From the NCBI GenBank assembly GCA_021443825.1, contig JABUTE010000263.1:1-43432 (forward strand): a stretch of DNA of 43,432 nt, in the 5' to 3' direction. The DNA is from Bacillota bacterium (GTDB lineage: Bacteria; Bacillota; Clostridia; Peptostreptococcales; Anaerovoracaceae). This document shows positions 26,238 through 33,021 of the stretch, piece after piece. Each line of letters begins with the position of its first letter. Within the stretch, counting starts at the first letter, position 1. The notes under the pieces were generated by a model. The model had not been told where the DNA came from. It saw nothing but the letters and a program-made list of their open reading frames with translations, and made no database searches. A program made the translations under genes and the position numbers.

Positions 26238-26275
26238 AAAAAAGCCCTGTCCTTTTCCGGACAGGGCACATTCTG
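26236..26275. terminator. Bidirectional terminator between the fla operon and the convergent ComFB gene
   Basis: GCCCTGTCC (26244-26252) and GGACAGGGC (26259-26267) form a 9-bp stem. On the minus strand it is followed by an uninterrupted run of eight T (complement of 26236-26243), a strong terminator for the minus-strand gene. On the plus strand the tail is ACATTCTGTTTCT, weaker but usable. Confidence 0.88.
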
Positions 26276-26288
26276 TTTCTCTGACGTT

Positions 26289-26963
26289 TTAATGGCGGGG
26301 ATTCTTTTTTACGATCTCGCAGGCCTTTACCAGCTGCGCGGTGATGCTGGCCGATACCTTGCCCTCGTAGACCGAGATCCGGGGGGCGGCGTCGCTTTGG
26401 TTGGTCACCACGTATTTGGGGATCAGGTTATTCAGAGCAATGGCCATGGCGTCGCAGCGGCAGCGTCTGCAGCAGCAGGCTCCCGAAAGCTGCAGAAACC
26501 GGTCCACGTTTTCGTCTACCAGGATCTGCATCACATTGATGATAGCCAGGTCATCATCGTTATCGCCGAAGAGCGGCACGGGCTGCGAAGCAGGAAGGTC
26601 TTCCGGCTTCAGGCCGCCGTCTGTCTGCTCTGCCTCCTGCGAAAGAGCGGCTGCGATGGCTTCGGCTGCTTCGTCTTGTGGCAGGCTGTTTTCATCGCCG
26701 GCGGCAGCTTCGGGCAGCGACTGCCCGGGTGCGACCTCATCCTGAAGGCTTTCCAGAAGGGCCTTGTTGATCAGCTCCGCCAGCGTTCTGTCGTCTCTGG
26801 AGGAGGCGATGATCGGCTGGCTCTGGCGAAGGGGATTTTTTTCCAGAGCCCGTTCGTCGCCGGAATTGGCCGTATGGGGAACCGGGATCTCGCTCTGGGT
26901 CCTGCTGAGCAGATTCATGACATTTGCCGTTTTGCGTGTCGTATTATTGATTTCCGAAGACAC
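26289..26963 (-). CDS. ComFB-family protein, possible c-di-GMP receptor
   Basis: 224 residues from GTG 26963, chosen because AAGGAG stands six bases before it and because a perfect TATAAT (27014-27009) lies upstream, which makes the longer reading from ATG 27020 untranslatable. The N-terminal 140 residues are polar and acidic, low in complexity. The C-terminal part (about 145-224) is the ComFB domain: cysteine-rich GACCCRRCRCDAMAIALNNL, then PKYVVTNQSDAA and ISVYEGKVSASITAQLVKAC. ComFB relatives in cyanobacteria (CdgR) are reported to bind c-di-GMP. It is the only minus-strand gene in the window, convergent with the fla operon and divergent from fliD. Confidence 0.82.
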   Translation of the reverse strand: MSSEINNTTRKTANVMNLLSRTQSEIPVPHTANSGDERALEKNPLRQSQPIIASSRDDRTLAELINKALLESLQDEVAPGQSLPEAAAGDENSLPQDEAAEAIAAALSQEAEQTDGGLKPEDLPASQPVPLFGDNDDDLAIINVMQILVDENVDRFLQLSGACCCRRCRCDAMAIALNNLIPKYVVTNQSDAAPRISVYEGKVSASITAQLVKACEIVKKNPRH

Positions 26964-27001
26964 CTTAAGCTCCTTTTCTGATAAATCTGAGATTTTGTGC
27001 T

Positions 27002-27028
27002 TATTTAAATTATATTCCATGACGAAAT
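27002..27028 (+). promoter_or_regulatory. Possible sigma-D type promoter for fliD
   Basis: TATT (27002-27005), 15 bases, then GACGAAAT (27021-27028), a partial match to GCCGATAT. It overlaps the divergent -10 of the ComFB gene. The flgM promoter shows the same TATT at the same spacing. Weak evidence. Confidence 0.3.
27009..27014 (-). promoter_or_regulatory. -10 box (TATAAT) for the ComFB gene
   Basis: Perfect sigma-A -10 on the minus strand. The -35 region 17 bases upstream is poor. A start near 27002 would give a leader of about 39 nt to the GTG at 26963. Confidence 0.5.
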
Positions 27029-27080
27029 ATAAATAAAGATAAAAACAAGAAGACCGGGTTTTTCCGGCAAGGAGATACAC

Positions 27081-29057
27081 ATGGCATACATCAGCGGAAC
27101 AAGCAGCACCAGCTCCTCTTCGAGCATCTACGGCACCCGGAACGTGCTTTCGGGCCTGGCCAGCGGCATCGATACCGAAAGTCTCATCGAAAATGCCGTT
27201 ACCGGCTACAAGACCAAGATCACCTCGCTGCAGCAGAAGAAAACACAATACGAGTGGAAGCAGGAGGCTTATCGCAGCATCATCGATAAGCTGTCTTCCT
27301 TTGCCGACAAATATACCTCCTATCAGTCATCGACCAATCTCATGTCGTCGGCCTTCTACGACAGCGGTCTTAAGATCGTGTCGCAGGGCGTCAATGCCGA
27401 TCGGGTAGCCGCCTCCGGAAAGACGAACAGCGATGTACAGGTGCTGGGCGTCAAGCAGCTGGCCACCGCCGCCACCTACACCTCCACCACCCTGGGCGGA
27501 AGCAGCTCTCCCATCACCGGCGATGCCGTGGCTTTTTCCGATCTGGGCGAAGATTTCGAGGGAAAGGAGCTTACCTTCACCCTCGACGGCGTCACAAAAA
27601 AGATCACATTGAAGGCGGCCGATACCTACGGCGACGCCGACGGTCTGGTGCAGAGCCTGCAGCAGCAGCTGAATGATGCCTTCGGCACCGGAAAGATCAC
27701 CCTTACCTCCACCGGCGATGCATCGTCTTTTGCCATGGAATTCAGCGTCAGCTACGGCTCCACCTTAAGCCTTGGCGGCAGCGCCTGCGCTTCTTTGGGT
27801 CTTACCAACGGCGCCACCAGCTATGTCAACAGCGGAAACACCCTGGAGCAGATCCTGGGCAGCACCGCCTTCGACAGCCTTACCCAAAGCGGCACCGACG
27901 AGAACGGCGAAGCCTTATACGACTTTGTGATCAATGGCGTATCCGTCGGTCAGTTCAGCAAGAACAGCACTCTTGAATCGGTGATCACCGCCGTCAACTC
28001 CAATGCCGACGCAGGAGTCACCGTCCGCTTTTCCAAGATCACCAATCAGTTCACCTTCACCACGAAAGAGACAGGCACCGCGCAGCACATCACCATGGAA
28101 GACGGCGGCCTTTCCGCAGCGATCTTCGGCCAGGCCGATGCCAGAAACGGCCAGGATGCCATCTTCTCGGCCCGCGTCAACGGACAGCTGCTTGACGGCG
28201 TCTCCCGCAGCAGCAACAGCTTTGAGATCGACGGTCTTTCCCTCAACCTGAAGGGTACCTTCGGCGATTATACCGAAAGCAACGGCTCCTACAGCCTGAC
28301 CGATCCGTCGTCGGCAGCCCTGTCGGCCGTCACCTTCACCTCTCAGATGGACAGCGAAAAGATCGTCAGCGCCATCAAGTCCATGGTGGACGATTTCAAC
28401 ACCATGGTCACCGAGATCAAGAAGGCCTATTCCACCCTTCCCGCGCAGAAATCCAACGGAAGCGCCTATCTGCCCCTCTCCGACGAAGACAGAAGCGATA
28501 TGTCCGAATCGGCCATCGCCAAATACGAGGAGCAGGCCAAGCAGGGTCTGCTGTTCGGCGACAGCGAGCTTTCCGATCTTTATACCCGTCTGATCAGATC
28601 TCTTTCGGTCAATGCCGGCGATTCGCTTGCTTTAAAGAATATCGGCATCACTGCCAGCTACACCTCCGGACAGACCACCATCAGCCTGGACGAAAACAAG
28701 CTGAAGGCGGCTTTGGAAAGCGATCCCGAAAAGGTAAAGAATCTGCTTTCGGGCAGCGGCAGCGGAAGCAGCAGCATGCTTTCGTCCATGAAGCAGACCA
28801 TCGAAAAATACGCCAAGACCACCGGCACCAAGGGTCTTCTCATCCAGAAGGCCGGATCTTCGCTGGCGCCCACCTCCCTGTTAGACAACACGCTGAAAAA
28901 GAGCATCGACAAGCTGGAAGAGCAGATCACCAAATGGCAGGAGAAGATGGATGCCCAGATCGACCGCTACACCACCCAGTTCACCCAGCTGGAAAAGCTG
29001 ATCTCGCAGATGAATTCCCAGAGCTCGACCCTCAACGGTCTTATGGGCAGCTACTAG
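27081..29057 (+). CDS. fliD: Flagellar filament capping protein FliD
   Basis: 658 residues. The N-terminal coiled part contains NVLSGLASGIDTESLIENAV and TSLQQKKTQYEWKQEAYRS, typical of FliD. Variable Ser/Thr/Gly-rich head domains occupy about 130-480. The C-terminal conserved part includes LKNIGITASYTSGQTTISLD and a final coiled coil (LEEQITKWQEKMDAQIDRYT, TQLEKLISQMNSQSSTLNGL). It caps the filament and promotes flagellin polymerisation. AAGGAG precedes the ATG. It heads the fliD-fliS group. Confidence 0.94.
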   Translation: MAYISGTSSTSSSSSIYGTRNVLSGLASGIDTESLIENAVTGYKTKITSLQQKKTQYEWKQEAYRSIIDKLSSFADKYTSYQSSTNLMSSAFYDSGLKIVSQGVNADRVAASGKTNSDVQVLGVKQLATAATYTSTTLGGSSSPITGDAVAFSDLGEDFEGKELTFTLDGVTKKITLKAADTYGDADGLVQSLQQQLNDAFGTGKITLTSTGDASSFAMEFSVSYGSTLSLGGSACASLGLTNGATSYVNSGNTLEQILGSTAFDSLTQSGTDENGEALYDFVINGVSVGQFSKNSTLESVITAVNSNADAGVTVRFSKITNQFTFTTKETGTAQHITMEDGGLSAAIFGQADARNGQDAIFSARVNGQLLDGVSRSSNSFEIDGLSLNLKGTFGDYTESNGSYSLTDPSSAALSAVTFTSQMDSEKIVSAIKSMVDDFNTMVTEIKKAYSTLPAQKSNGSAYLPLSDEDRSDMSESAIAKYEEQAKQGLLFGDSELSDLYTRLIRSLSVNAGDSLALKNIGITASYTSGQTTISLDENKLKAALESDPEKVKNLLSGSGSGSSSMLSSMKQTIEKYAKTTGTKGLLIQKAGSSLAPTSLLDNTLKKSIDKLEEQITKWQEKMDAQIDRYTTQFTQLEKLISQMNSQSSTLNGLMGSY

Positions 29058-29067
29058 GAGGCAATGA

Positions 29068-29454
29068 ATGGACCCCAGAGCGAATCAGAAATATAAAGAG
29101 CAGAGCATCAACACCATGACGCCCGAAGAGCTGCTTTTGCTGCTCTTCGACGAACTGGTCAAGCGGCTTTTGCGGGCAGAGCTGGAGCTGAAGGCGAAGA
29201 ATTTCGATCAGTTCGAAGAAAGCGTTACCCGTGCCATCGATATCATTCAATATCTCAGCAACACCCTCGATCGCAGCTATGAAGTAAGCGCCGGGCTCGA
29301 CAAGCTCTATGAATATTTCATCTACCAGCTGGGAAGAGCAAAGATCGGCCGCAACCAGGAGGTGCTCGGCTCGGTCAAGGATTATGTATCCCAGCTGCGC
29401 GATACCTTCCGCCAGGCCAAGGCCAACGCAGAAAAGGAGCCTGCTGCCTTATGA
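29068..29454 (+). CDS. fliS: Flagellin export chaperone FliS
   Basis: 128 residues. The family begins NQKYKEQSINTMTPEELLLL, followed by LFDELVKRLLRAELEL, a clear FliS pattern, and helices to the end. FliS binds the C-terminus of unpolymerised flagellin and in Bacillus also potentiates FliW-CsrA feedback. TAGGAGGCA precedes the ATG. It ends in an ATGA overlap with the next gene. Confidence 0.95.
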   Translation: MDPRANQKYKEQSINTMTPEELLLLLFDELVKRLLRAELELKAKNFDQFEESVTRAIDIIQYLSNTLDRSYEVSAGLDKLYEYFIYQLGRAKIGRNQEVLGSVKDYVSQLRDTFRQAKANAEKEPAAL

Positions 29455-29840
29455 CACCCAACGTTCTGCAAAGCGCATTAAGCATCGAAAAGACCATGGC
29501 AGGGCTGCTGCGCGAGACCCAGGACATCAGCCGCCAGCTGGCAGAGGCACTCGACCGAAGCGACAAGGTGGTGATCTCCATGCTCACCGCCATGCGGCAG
29601 GAGCCCATCGAAGGGCTCAAACGCCAAAGGCGCCTGCTGGAAGACCTGCGAGACTCCCTTCCCGAAGAAGAGACAAAGCACTTTGCCGGTCTTCTTAACG
29701 GCGAGCAGCCGGAGTCTTCCGAAGAAGCCCCACTGGCCGCTCAGGTCGCAGCAAACCGAAGGCTTCTTACCCAGCTGCTGGAGCTGGATAAACGGCTGAG
29801 TCTGAAGCTGGGCGCAGACAAGTCCTTCTATAAGCTGTGA
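29451..29840 (+). CDS. Small helical protein in the FliT position
   Basis: 129 residues, predicted all-helical, with heptad-like stretches (LLRETQDISRQLAEALDRSD and RRLLEDLRDSL) and an acidic linker near residue 85. I do not recognise a family with certainty. The place immediately after fliS, with a four-base overlap, is where the export chaperone FliT, or a FlgN-like chaperone, is often encoded, so a chaperone for FliD or another late substrate is likely. Confidence 0.6.
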   Translation: MTPNVLQSALSIEKTMAGLLRETQDISRQLAEALDRSDKVVISMLTAMRQEPIEGLKRQRRLLEDLRDSLPEEETKHFAGLLNGEQPESSEEAPLAAQVAANRRLLTQLLELDKRLSLKLGADKSFYKL

Positions 29841-29967
29841 TCAAAAATTAATACGTGATCGTTACAGCCGGGGGCATTTTTTGCTGCCCGGCGTTCGAGT
29901 CCCATATCTCATATCTCTTCAGGGAAGCCTGCCCACCCCCTGTCAACCCACCCAGGAGCCCCGCTGT
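29841..29967 (+). other. Gap between the FliT-like gene and the ABC ATPase gene
   Basis: Contains a GC hairpin (GCCGGG 29867-29872 with CCCGGC 29887-29892) whose loop holds the T-run, so it terminates poorly if at all. No promoter is convincing. The ATPase gene is probably co-transcribed with fliD-fliS. Confidence 0.4.
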
Positions 29968-30756
29968 ATGCCCATCATTACGCTGGAAAACGCCGGAAAG
30001 GACTACAAAGTCCGAAAAGGCCACGGCGTCAACGGTAAAAGGATCATAAACGCAGTCGACGACATCAACCTTGCCATTCGGCAGGGTGAATTTGTGTTTC
30101 TGATCGGCAGCAGCGGCGCCGGAAAATCCACTCTTCTCAATCTGATCAGCGGCGATATCAAGCCCACCCGAGGCAAGGTCTGTCTTGACGGGCGAGATCT
30201 TGCCCTTCTGAAGTTCCTCAGCGGAAAAACGACGCTGCAGTTCGGCAAGGTCTCCCAGACCGGCACCCTGGTGCGCCGCATGACGGTGATGGATAACCTG
30301 ATCCTGGCAGGCATGATCGGTCGCGGCCCCTTCGAGTCAAAAAAGAAGGTGCGCATGCGGGCAGAAAAGGTTCTGGGCCTTGTGGGCATGCAGGGCTACG
30401 GAGAGCGGTTTCCCGCAGAGCTTTCTCTTGGCGAGAGCCGCCGCATCGAGCTGGCCCGGGCCATGATCAACAGTCCGCCGGTGCTGATCTTAGATGAGGT
30501 CACCGCCAATCTGGACGACGACAACATTTGGGATATCTTTCACCTTTTAACGGAGATCAACCGCAGAGGAACCACCGTCATCATGGCGACCCACGCAGGC
30601 ACCTATGTCAATATCATGCGCCGAAGGGTCATCACCCTGGTCGACGGCAAGATCTATTCCGACGTTCCCAACGGCCGCTACGAAGCCGTGCGCAAAAGCC
30701 CGCAGGAGCAGGCCTTGCCGGGGGCTTCTGTACAGGATTTTTTCAATAACAGATAA
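29968..30756 (+). CDS. FtsE-like ABC transporter ATP-binding protein, without an FtsX partner nearby
   Basis: 262 residues from ATG 29968, with AGGAG nine bases upstream; the longer frame from 29881 has no ribosome site. Walker A GSSGAGKST lies at about 49-57. Walker B reads PPVLILDEVTANLD and the H-loop ATHAGTYVNIMRRRVITL, the latter close to FtsE. The signature is degenerate (ELSLGESRR instead of LSGGE), and the Q-loop reads FGKVSQTGTL. FtsE works with the permease FtsX in septal wall hydrolase control; here no FtsX is next door. The following gene encodes a single-span membrane protein that may be the partner. Confidence 0.8.
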   Translation: MPIITLENAGKDYKVRKGHGVNGKRIINAVDDINLAIRQGEFVFLIGSSGAGKSTLLNLISGDIKPTRGKVCLDGRDLALLKFLSGKTTLQFGKVSQTGTLVRRMTVMDNLILAGMIGRGPFESKKKVRMRAEKVLGLVGMQGYGERFPAELSLGESRRIELARAMINSPPVLILDEVTANLDDDNIWDIFHLLTEINRRGTTVIMATHAGTYVNIMRRRVITLVDGKIYSDVPNGRYEAVRKSPQEQALPGASVQDFFNNR

Positions 30757-30787
30757 TGCACCATAGAACCCTCCATAAGACAGTGCA

Positions 30788-31612
30788 ATGAAAAAGATCA
30801 AGCTGAACAAAAAAATCATTATCATACTGGCCGCCGTTTTGGTGGCGGCTGCGGTCGGCGCCTTCTTTCTGCTCAAGTCGAAAAAGCCGGCCGAAGAAGA
30901 GCTCTCCGAGGAGCCGGTCGACAACACCATCGAGGCGCCTTTGCAGTACGCTGTGGGCGAAAAGCTTTTTACCGCTCTTCCCGTTTCCGGAGAGACCGTC
31001 ACGGTCACGGCGGGCGAGGTCGACGAAGAGGGAACCATCCTCAGCTATTGCTACAGCGGTTATAAGGATATGCCCGGCCTTCTTTCGGGCTACAGCACCC
31101 TGATGTGCACCTCCGATCTGGGCTTTTCGCGAGTTGATGAAGAGATGGAGCAGCTGGACGAAACGACTCTGGCCGCCCCGCTTCCCGCCGAGGGCACCCT
31201 GCGTCTGCTGCACAAAGAAGAGATCTCACCGACGGCGCAGCTGATCACCGTCACCTGGAAGGGGCAGGACTGCACCGTCGCCGCCAAATCGACCGTTATC
31301 CGGCCGAAGAAGGTTGCCAAGGCTACTTCTTCTGCAGCTGCCATGACCATCACCGACGTGCAGGATTACGTGCAGAACCTGAAGCCTTCGTATCTGGGGC
31401 TCGACGGCGAATCCATGGCAGAATATAACGTCTACCTCATGGACGGCTATGCCCGCATGGGCGACACCTACTGTATGCGCTTTAATGTATACCGCACCGA
31501 CGGCGTGGCCGGAACCAACGAGATCGCCGGCATGTATACCATCAGCTGCGACAGCCAGAAGGTCTACCGCTACGATGCCGATGCCCGCACCGTGACCGAG
31601 CTGAGCGAATAA
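30788..31612 (+). CDS. Membrane-anchored protein of unknown function
   Basis: 274 residues. A basic N-terminus (MKKIKLNKK) and one hydrophobic segment (about 10-29) are followed by an acidic linker and an extracytoplasmic domain of about 230 residues. The domain contains five cysteines and a C-terminal stretch (YCMRFNVYRTDG, then TISCDSQKVYRYDADARTVT) that resembles small secreted beta-rich modules. There is no lipobox cysteine. The ribosome site is weak. I recognise no family. The gene follows the FtsE-like ATPase by 31 bases and ends before a strong terminator. Confidence 0.75.
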   Translation: MKKIKLNKKIIIILAAVLVAAAVGAFFLLKSKKPAEEELSEEPVDNTIEAPLQYAVGEKLFTALPVSGETVTVTAGEVDEEGTILSYCYSGYKDMPGLLSGYSTLMCTSDLGFSRVDEEMEQLDETTLAAPLPAEGTLRLLHKEEISPTAQLITVTWKGQDCTVAAKSTVIRPKKVAKATSSAAAMTITDVQDYVQNLKPSYLGLDGESMAEYNVYLMDGYARMGDTYCMRFNVYRTDGVAGTNEIAGMYTISCDSQKVYRYDADARTVTELSE

Positions 31613-31636
31613 ACAGAACTCTGTTTCCCCTTTTTG

Positions 31637-31658
31637 CCCGCAGCGATGCGGGTTTTTT
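31637..31658 (+). terminator. Rho-independent terminator before the flagellin promoter
   Basis: CCCGCA (31637-31642) and TGCGGG (31647-31652) around a GCGA loop, followed by six T. It isolates the flagellin gene from upstream transcription. Confidence 0.92.
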
Positions 31659-31705
31659 ATTGATCCACTTCGTTTGTTTTTAAGAATAATTTTTAAATTC
31701 ACCAC

Positions 31706-31732
31706 TTAACATTTTCAAAACTGTGCCGATTA
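31706..31732 (+). promoter_or_regulatory. Sigma-D (sigma-28) promoter of the flagellin gene
   Basis: TTAA (31706-31709), exactly 15 bases, then GCCGATTA (31725-31732), a near-perfect sigma-28 -10. Transcription would begin near 31740, leaving a leader of about 177 nt. Confidence 0.88.
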
Positions 31733-31739
31733 AAGTATT

Positions 31740-31872
31740 GTAAGCCAAAGGCGGGCTGCAAAAGCAGTTTCGCCGGGCAAGCAAAGCGGCCTCTGTGCAC
31801 AGGCCGAAACAGGCGATGCACCTTTCCCAAGGTCCGGCCGGGCCGAAGGAAGGGCGGGCATCCGAAGCTGAA
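31740..31872 (+). other. Long structured 5' leader of the flagellin mRNA
   Basis: Several helices can form: GGCG/CGCC enclosing CTGC/GCAG (31750-31774), CGGCCT/AGGCCG (31787-31792 with 31801-31806), ACCTT/AAGGT (31820-31824 with 31829-31833) and CGGC/GCCG (31835-31838 with 31842-31845). No T-run terminator and no GEMM core is present. I do not recognise an RNA family. It may act in mRNA stability, or present CsrA sites further down. Confidence 0.5.
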
Positions 31873-31910
31873 GCGTCGGCAAGGAAGCTGACGCAAGTAT
31901 TTTAAGGAGG
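31873..31910 (+). promoter_or_regulatory. CsrA-type operator of flagellin: AAGGAA hexaloop hairpin plus GGA in the Shine-Dalgarno
   Basis: GCGTCGGC (31873-31880) and GCTGACGC (31887-31894) form an 8-bp stem with one G-U pair, capped by AAGGAA (31881-31886). Ten bases on, AAGGAGG (31904-31910) is the ribosome site and holds a second GGA. One CsrA dimer bridging a hairpin and the ribosome site is the known arrangement on hag of Bacillus subtilis. csrA and fliW lie 8 kb downstream. Confidence 0.7.
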
Positions 31911-31916
31911 AACACA

Positions 31917-32837
31917 ATGCGTATTCAGCACAACATCAGCGCCATGAATTCTTATCGCAACCTGACCAACAACAACAGCGCTCTGTCCAAGAACCTTGAG
32001 AAGCTCTCTTCCGGTTACAAGATCAACAGAGCAGGCGACGATGCTGCAGGTCTGGCAATTTCCGAAAAGATGAGAGCACAGATCACCGGTCTTAACGCTG
32101 CTACCAAGAACGTAAAGGACGGCATCTCTCTCGTAAAGACTGCAGAAGGAGCTCTGCAGGAAGTTCATGACATGCTCAACAGAATGGTATACCTGGCCGA
32201 ACAGTCTGCAAACGGAACCTACGACGATGCCGTAGACCGTCAGGCTCTGCAGGACGAGGTAACCTCTCTGGCAACTGAAATCACCCGTATCGGTGAGACC
32301 GCTAACTTCAACGGCAAGAAGCTCTTTGCCAACGGCGACAACCTGACCTCGCAGAACGGCGGCGTCGGCATCATGCAGCTGCAGATCGGCGACAGCGCCG
32401 CTGCAGAAGAGCGCCTCGACCTGAGCGTTGCCCTGGCCGGCTCCGAAGATGCTGCCGACCTGAAGACTCTGGTCTCAACCATCACCGACGGAACCCTGAA
32501 CGTACAGACTGTTGATGCAGCTACCACTCTTCTGGCAACCCTCAGAGGCGGTGTAGACACCGCGGGCACCGAGGTAACTCCCGCAGACGGCCTGATCAAT
32601 CAGGTATCCTCTCTCAGAGGTAAGCTGGGCGCAACCCAGAACAGACTGGAGCATACCCAGAACAACCTGGCAGTTATGACCGAAAACATTCAGGATGCAG
32701 AATCCACCATCCGCGATACCGATGTAGCCGAAGAAATGATGGCTTACACCAAGAACAACATCCTGATCCAGTCCGCTCAGGCTATGCTGGCTCAGGCAAA
32801 TCAGGTACCGCAGGGCGTACTTCAGTTAATGCAGTAG
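31917..32837 (+). CDS. fliC: Flagellin
   Basis: 306 residues. The N-terminal D0/D1 region begins MRIQHNISAMNSYRNLTNNN, with LSSGYKINRAGDDAAGLAIS, and the C-terminal region ends QSAQAMLAQANQVPQGVLQL, followed by MQ. The hypervariable middle is short (about residues 140-225), so the filament subunit is compact. In the D1 helix the text reads LNRMVYLAEQSANG where Salmonella has LQRVRELAVQSANS. AAGGAGG is seven bases upstream. Codon use shifts toward GCT, GCA, GTA and AGA compared with neighbours, as expected for a very highly expressed gene. Confidence 0.97.
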   Translation: MRIQHNISAMNSYRNLTNNNSALSKNLEKLSSGYKINRAGDDAAGLAISEKMRAQITGLNAATKNVKDGISLVKTAEGALQEVHDMLNRMVYLAEQSANGTYDDAVDRQALQDEVTSLATEITRIGETANFNGKKLFANGDNLTSQNGGVGIMQLQIGDSAAAEERLDLSVALAGSEDAADLKTLVSTITDGTLNVQTVDAATTLLATLRGGVDTAGTEVTPADGLINQVSSLRGKLGATQNRLEHTQNNLAVMTENIQDAESTIRDTDVAEEMMAYTKNNILIQSAQAMLAQANQVPQGVLQLMQ

Positions 32838-32879
32838 TCTCCAGACTGCATCATATTGTTTCACCAAACAATTGCAATG

Positions 32880-32912
32880 GCCGGGCTTTATGCCCGGCTT
32901 TTGTGTTTTTTT
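32880..32912 (+). terminator. Rho-independent terminator after flagellin
   Basis: GCCGGGC (32880-32886) and GCCCGGC (32892-32898) around a five-base loop, followed by TTTTGTGTTTTTTT. Strong; it makes flagellin a single-gene transcript. Confidence 0.93.
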
Positions 32913-32934
32913 GAAAATTTTTAATTTTTGCTAT

Positions 32935-32961
32935 TAACTATTATGTGAAACCTGTCGATAA
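32935..32961 (+). promoter_or_regulatory. Sigma-D type promoter for the YlqG-like gene
   Basis: TAAC (32935-32938), 15 bases, then GTCGATAA (32954-32961), a close match to the sigma-28 pattern. It lies 61 bases before the ATG at 33022. Confidence 0.65.
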
Positions 32962-33021
32962 ATATATCGGGATACTACATTCATCCCCATTTTTTGATGA
33001 TTTTACGGGAGGAGATCCGCC

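Noticed and set aside
26958..26984. TCTGATAA before fliD as a sigma-D -10
   Set aside because: The element 15 bases upstream is AGAC, no match to the -35, and it would leave the fliD leader inside the ComFB coding region.
27018..27020. ATG start for the ComFB gene giving about 19 more residues
   Set aside because: It has no ribosome site and lies upstream of the probable transcription start from the TATAAT at 27014-27009. The GTG at 26963 has AAGGAG at proper spacing.
29867..29892. Terminator after the FliT-like gene
   Set aside because: The T-run is in the loop, not after the stem, so it would not release polymerase.
29893..29903. GTTCGAGTCCC, which looks like the T-arm of a tRNA
   Set aside because: No 5-bp T-stem flanks it, and no acceptor, D or anticodon arm can be built around it.
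31740..31900. A second GEMM riboswitch in the flagellin leader, suggested by GACGCAAG at 31890-31897
   Set aside because: There is no GGCAAACC segment, no GAAA-capped stem and no P2. The GACGC is the 3' arm of the AAGGAA hairpin.
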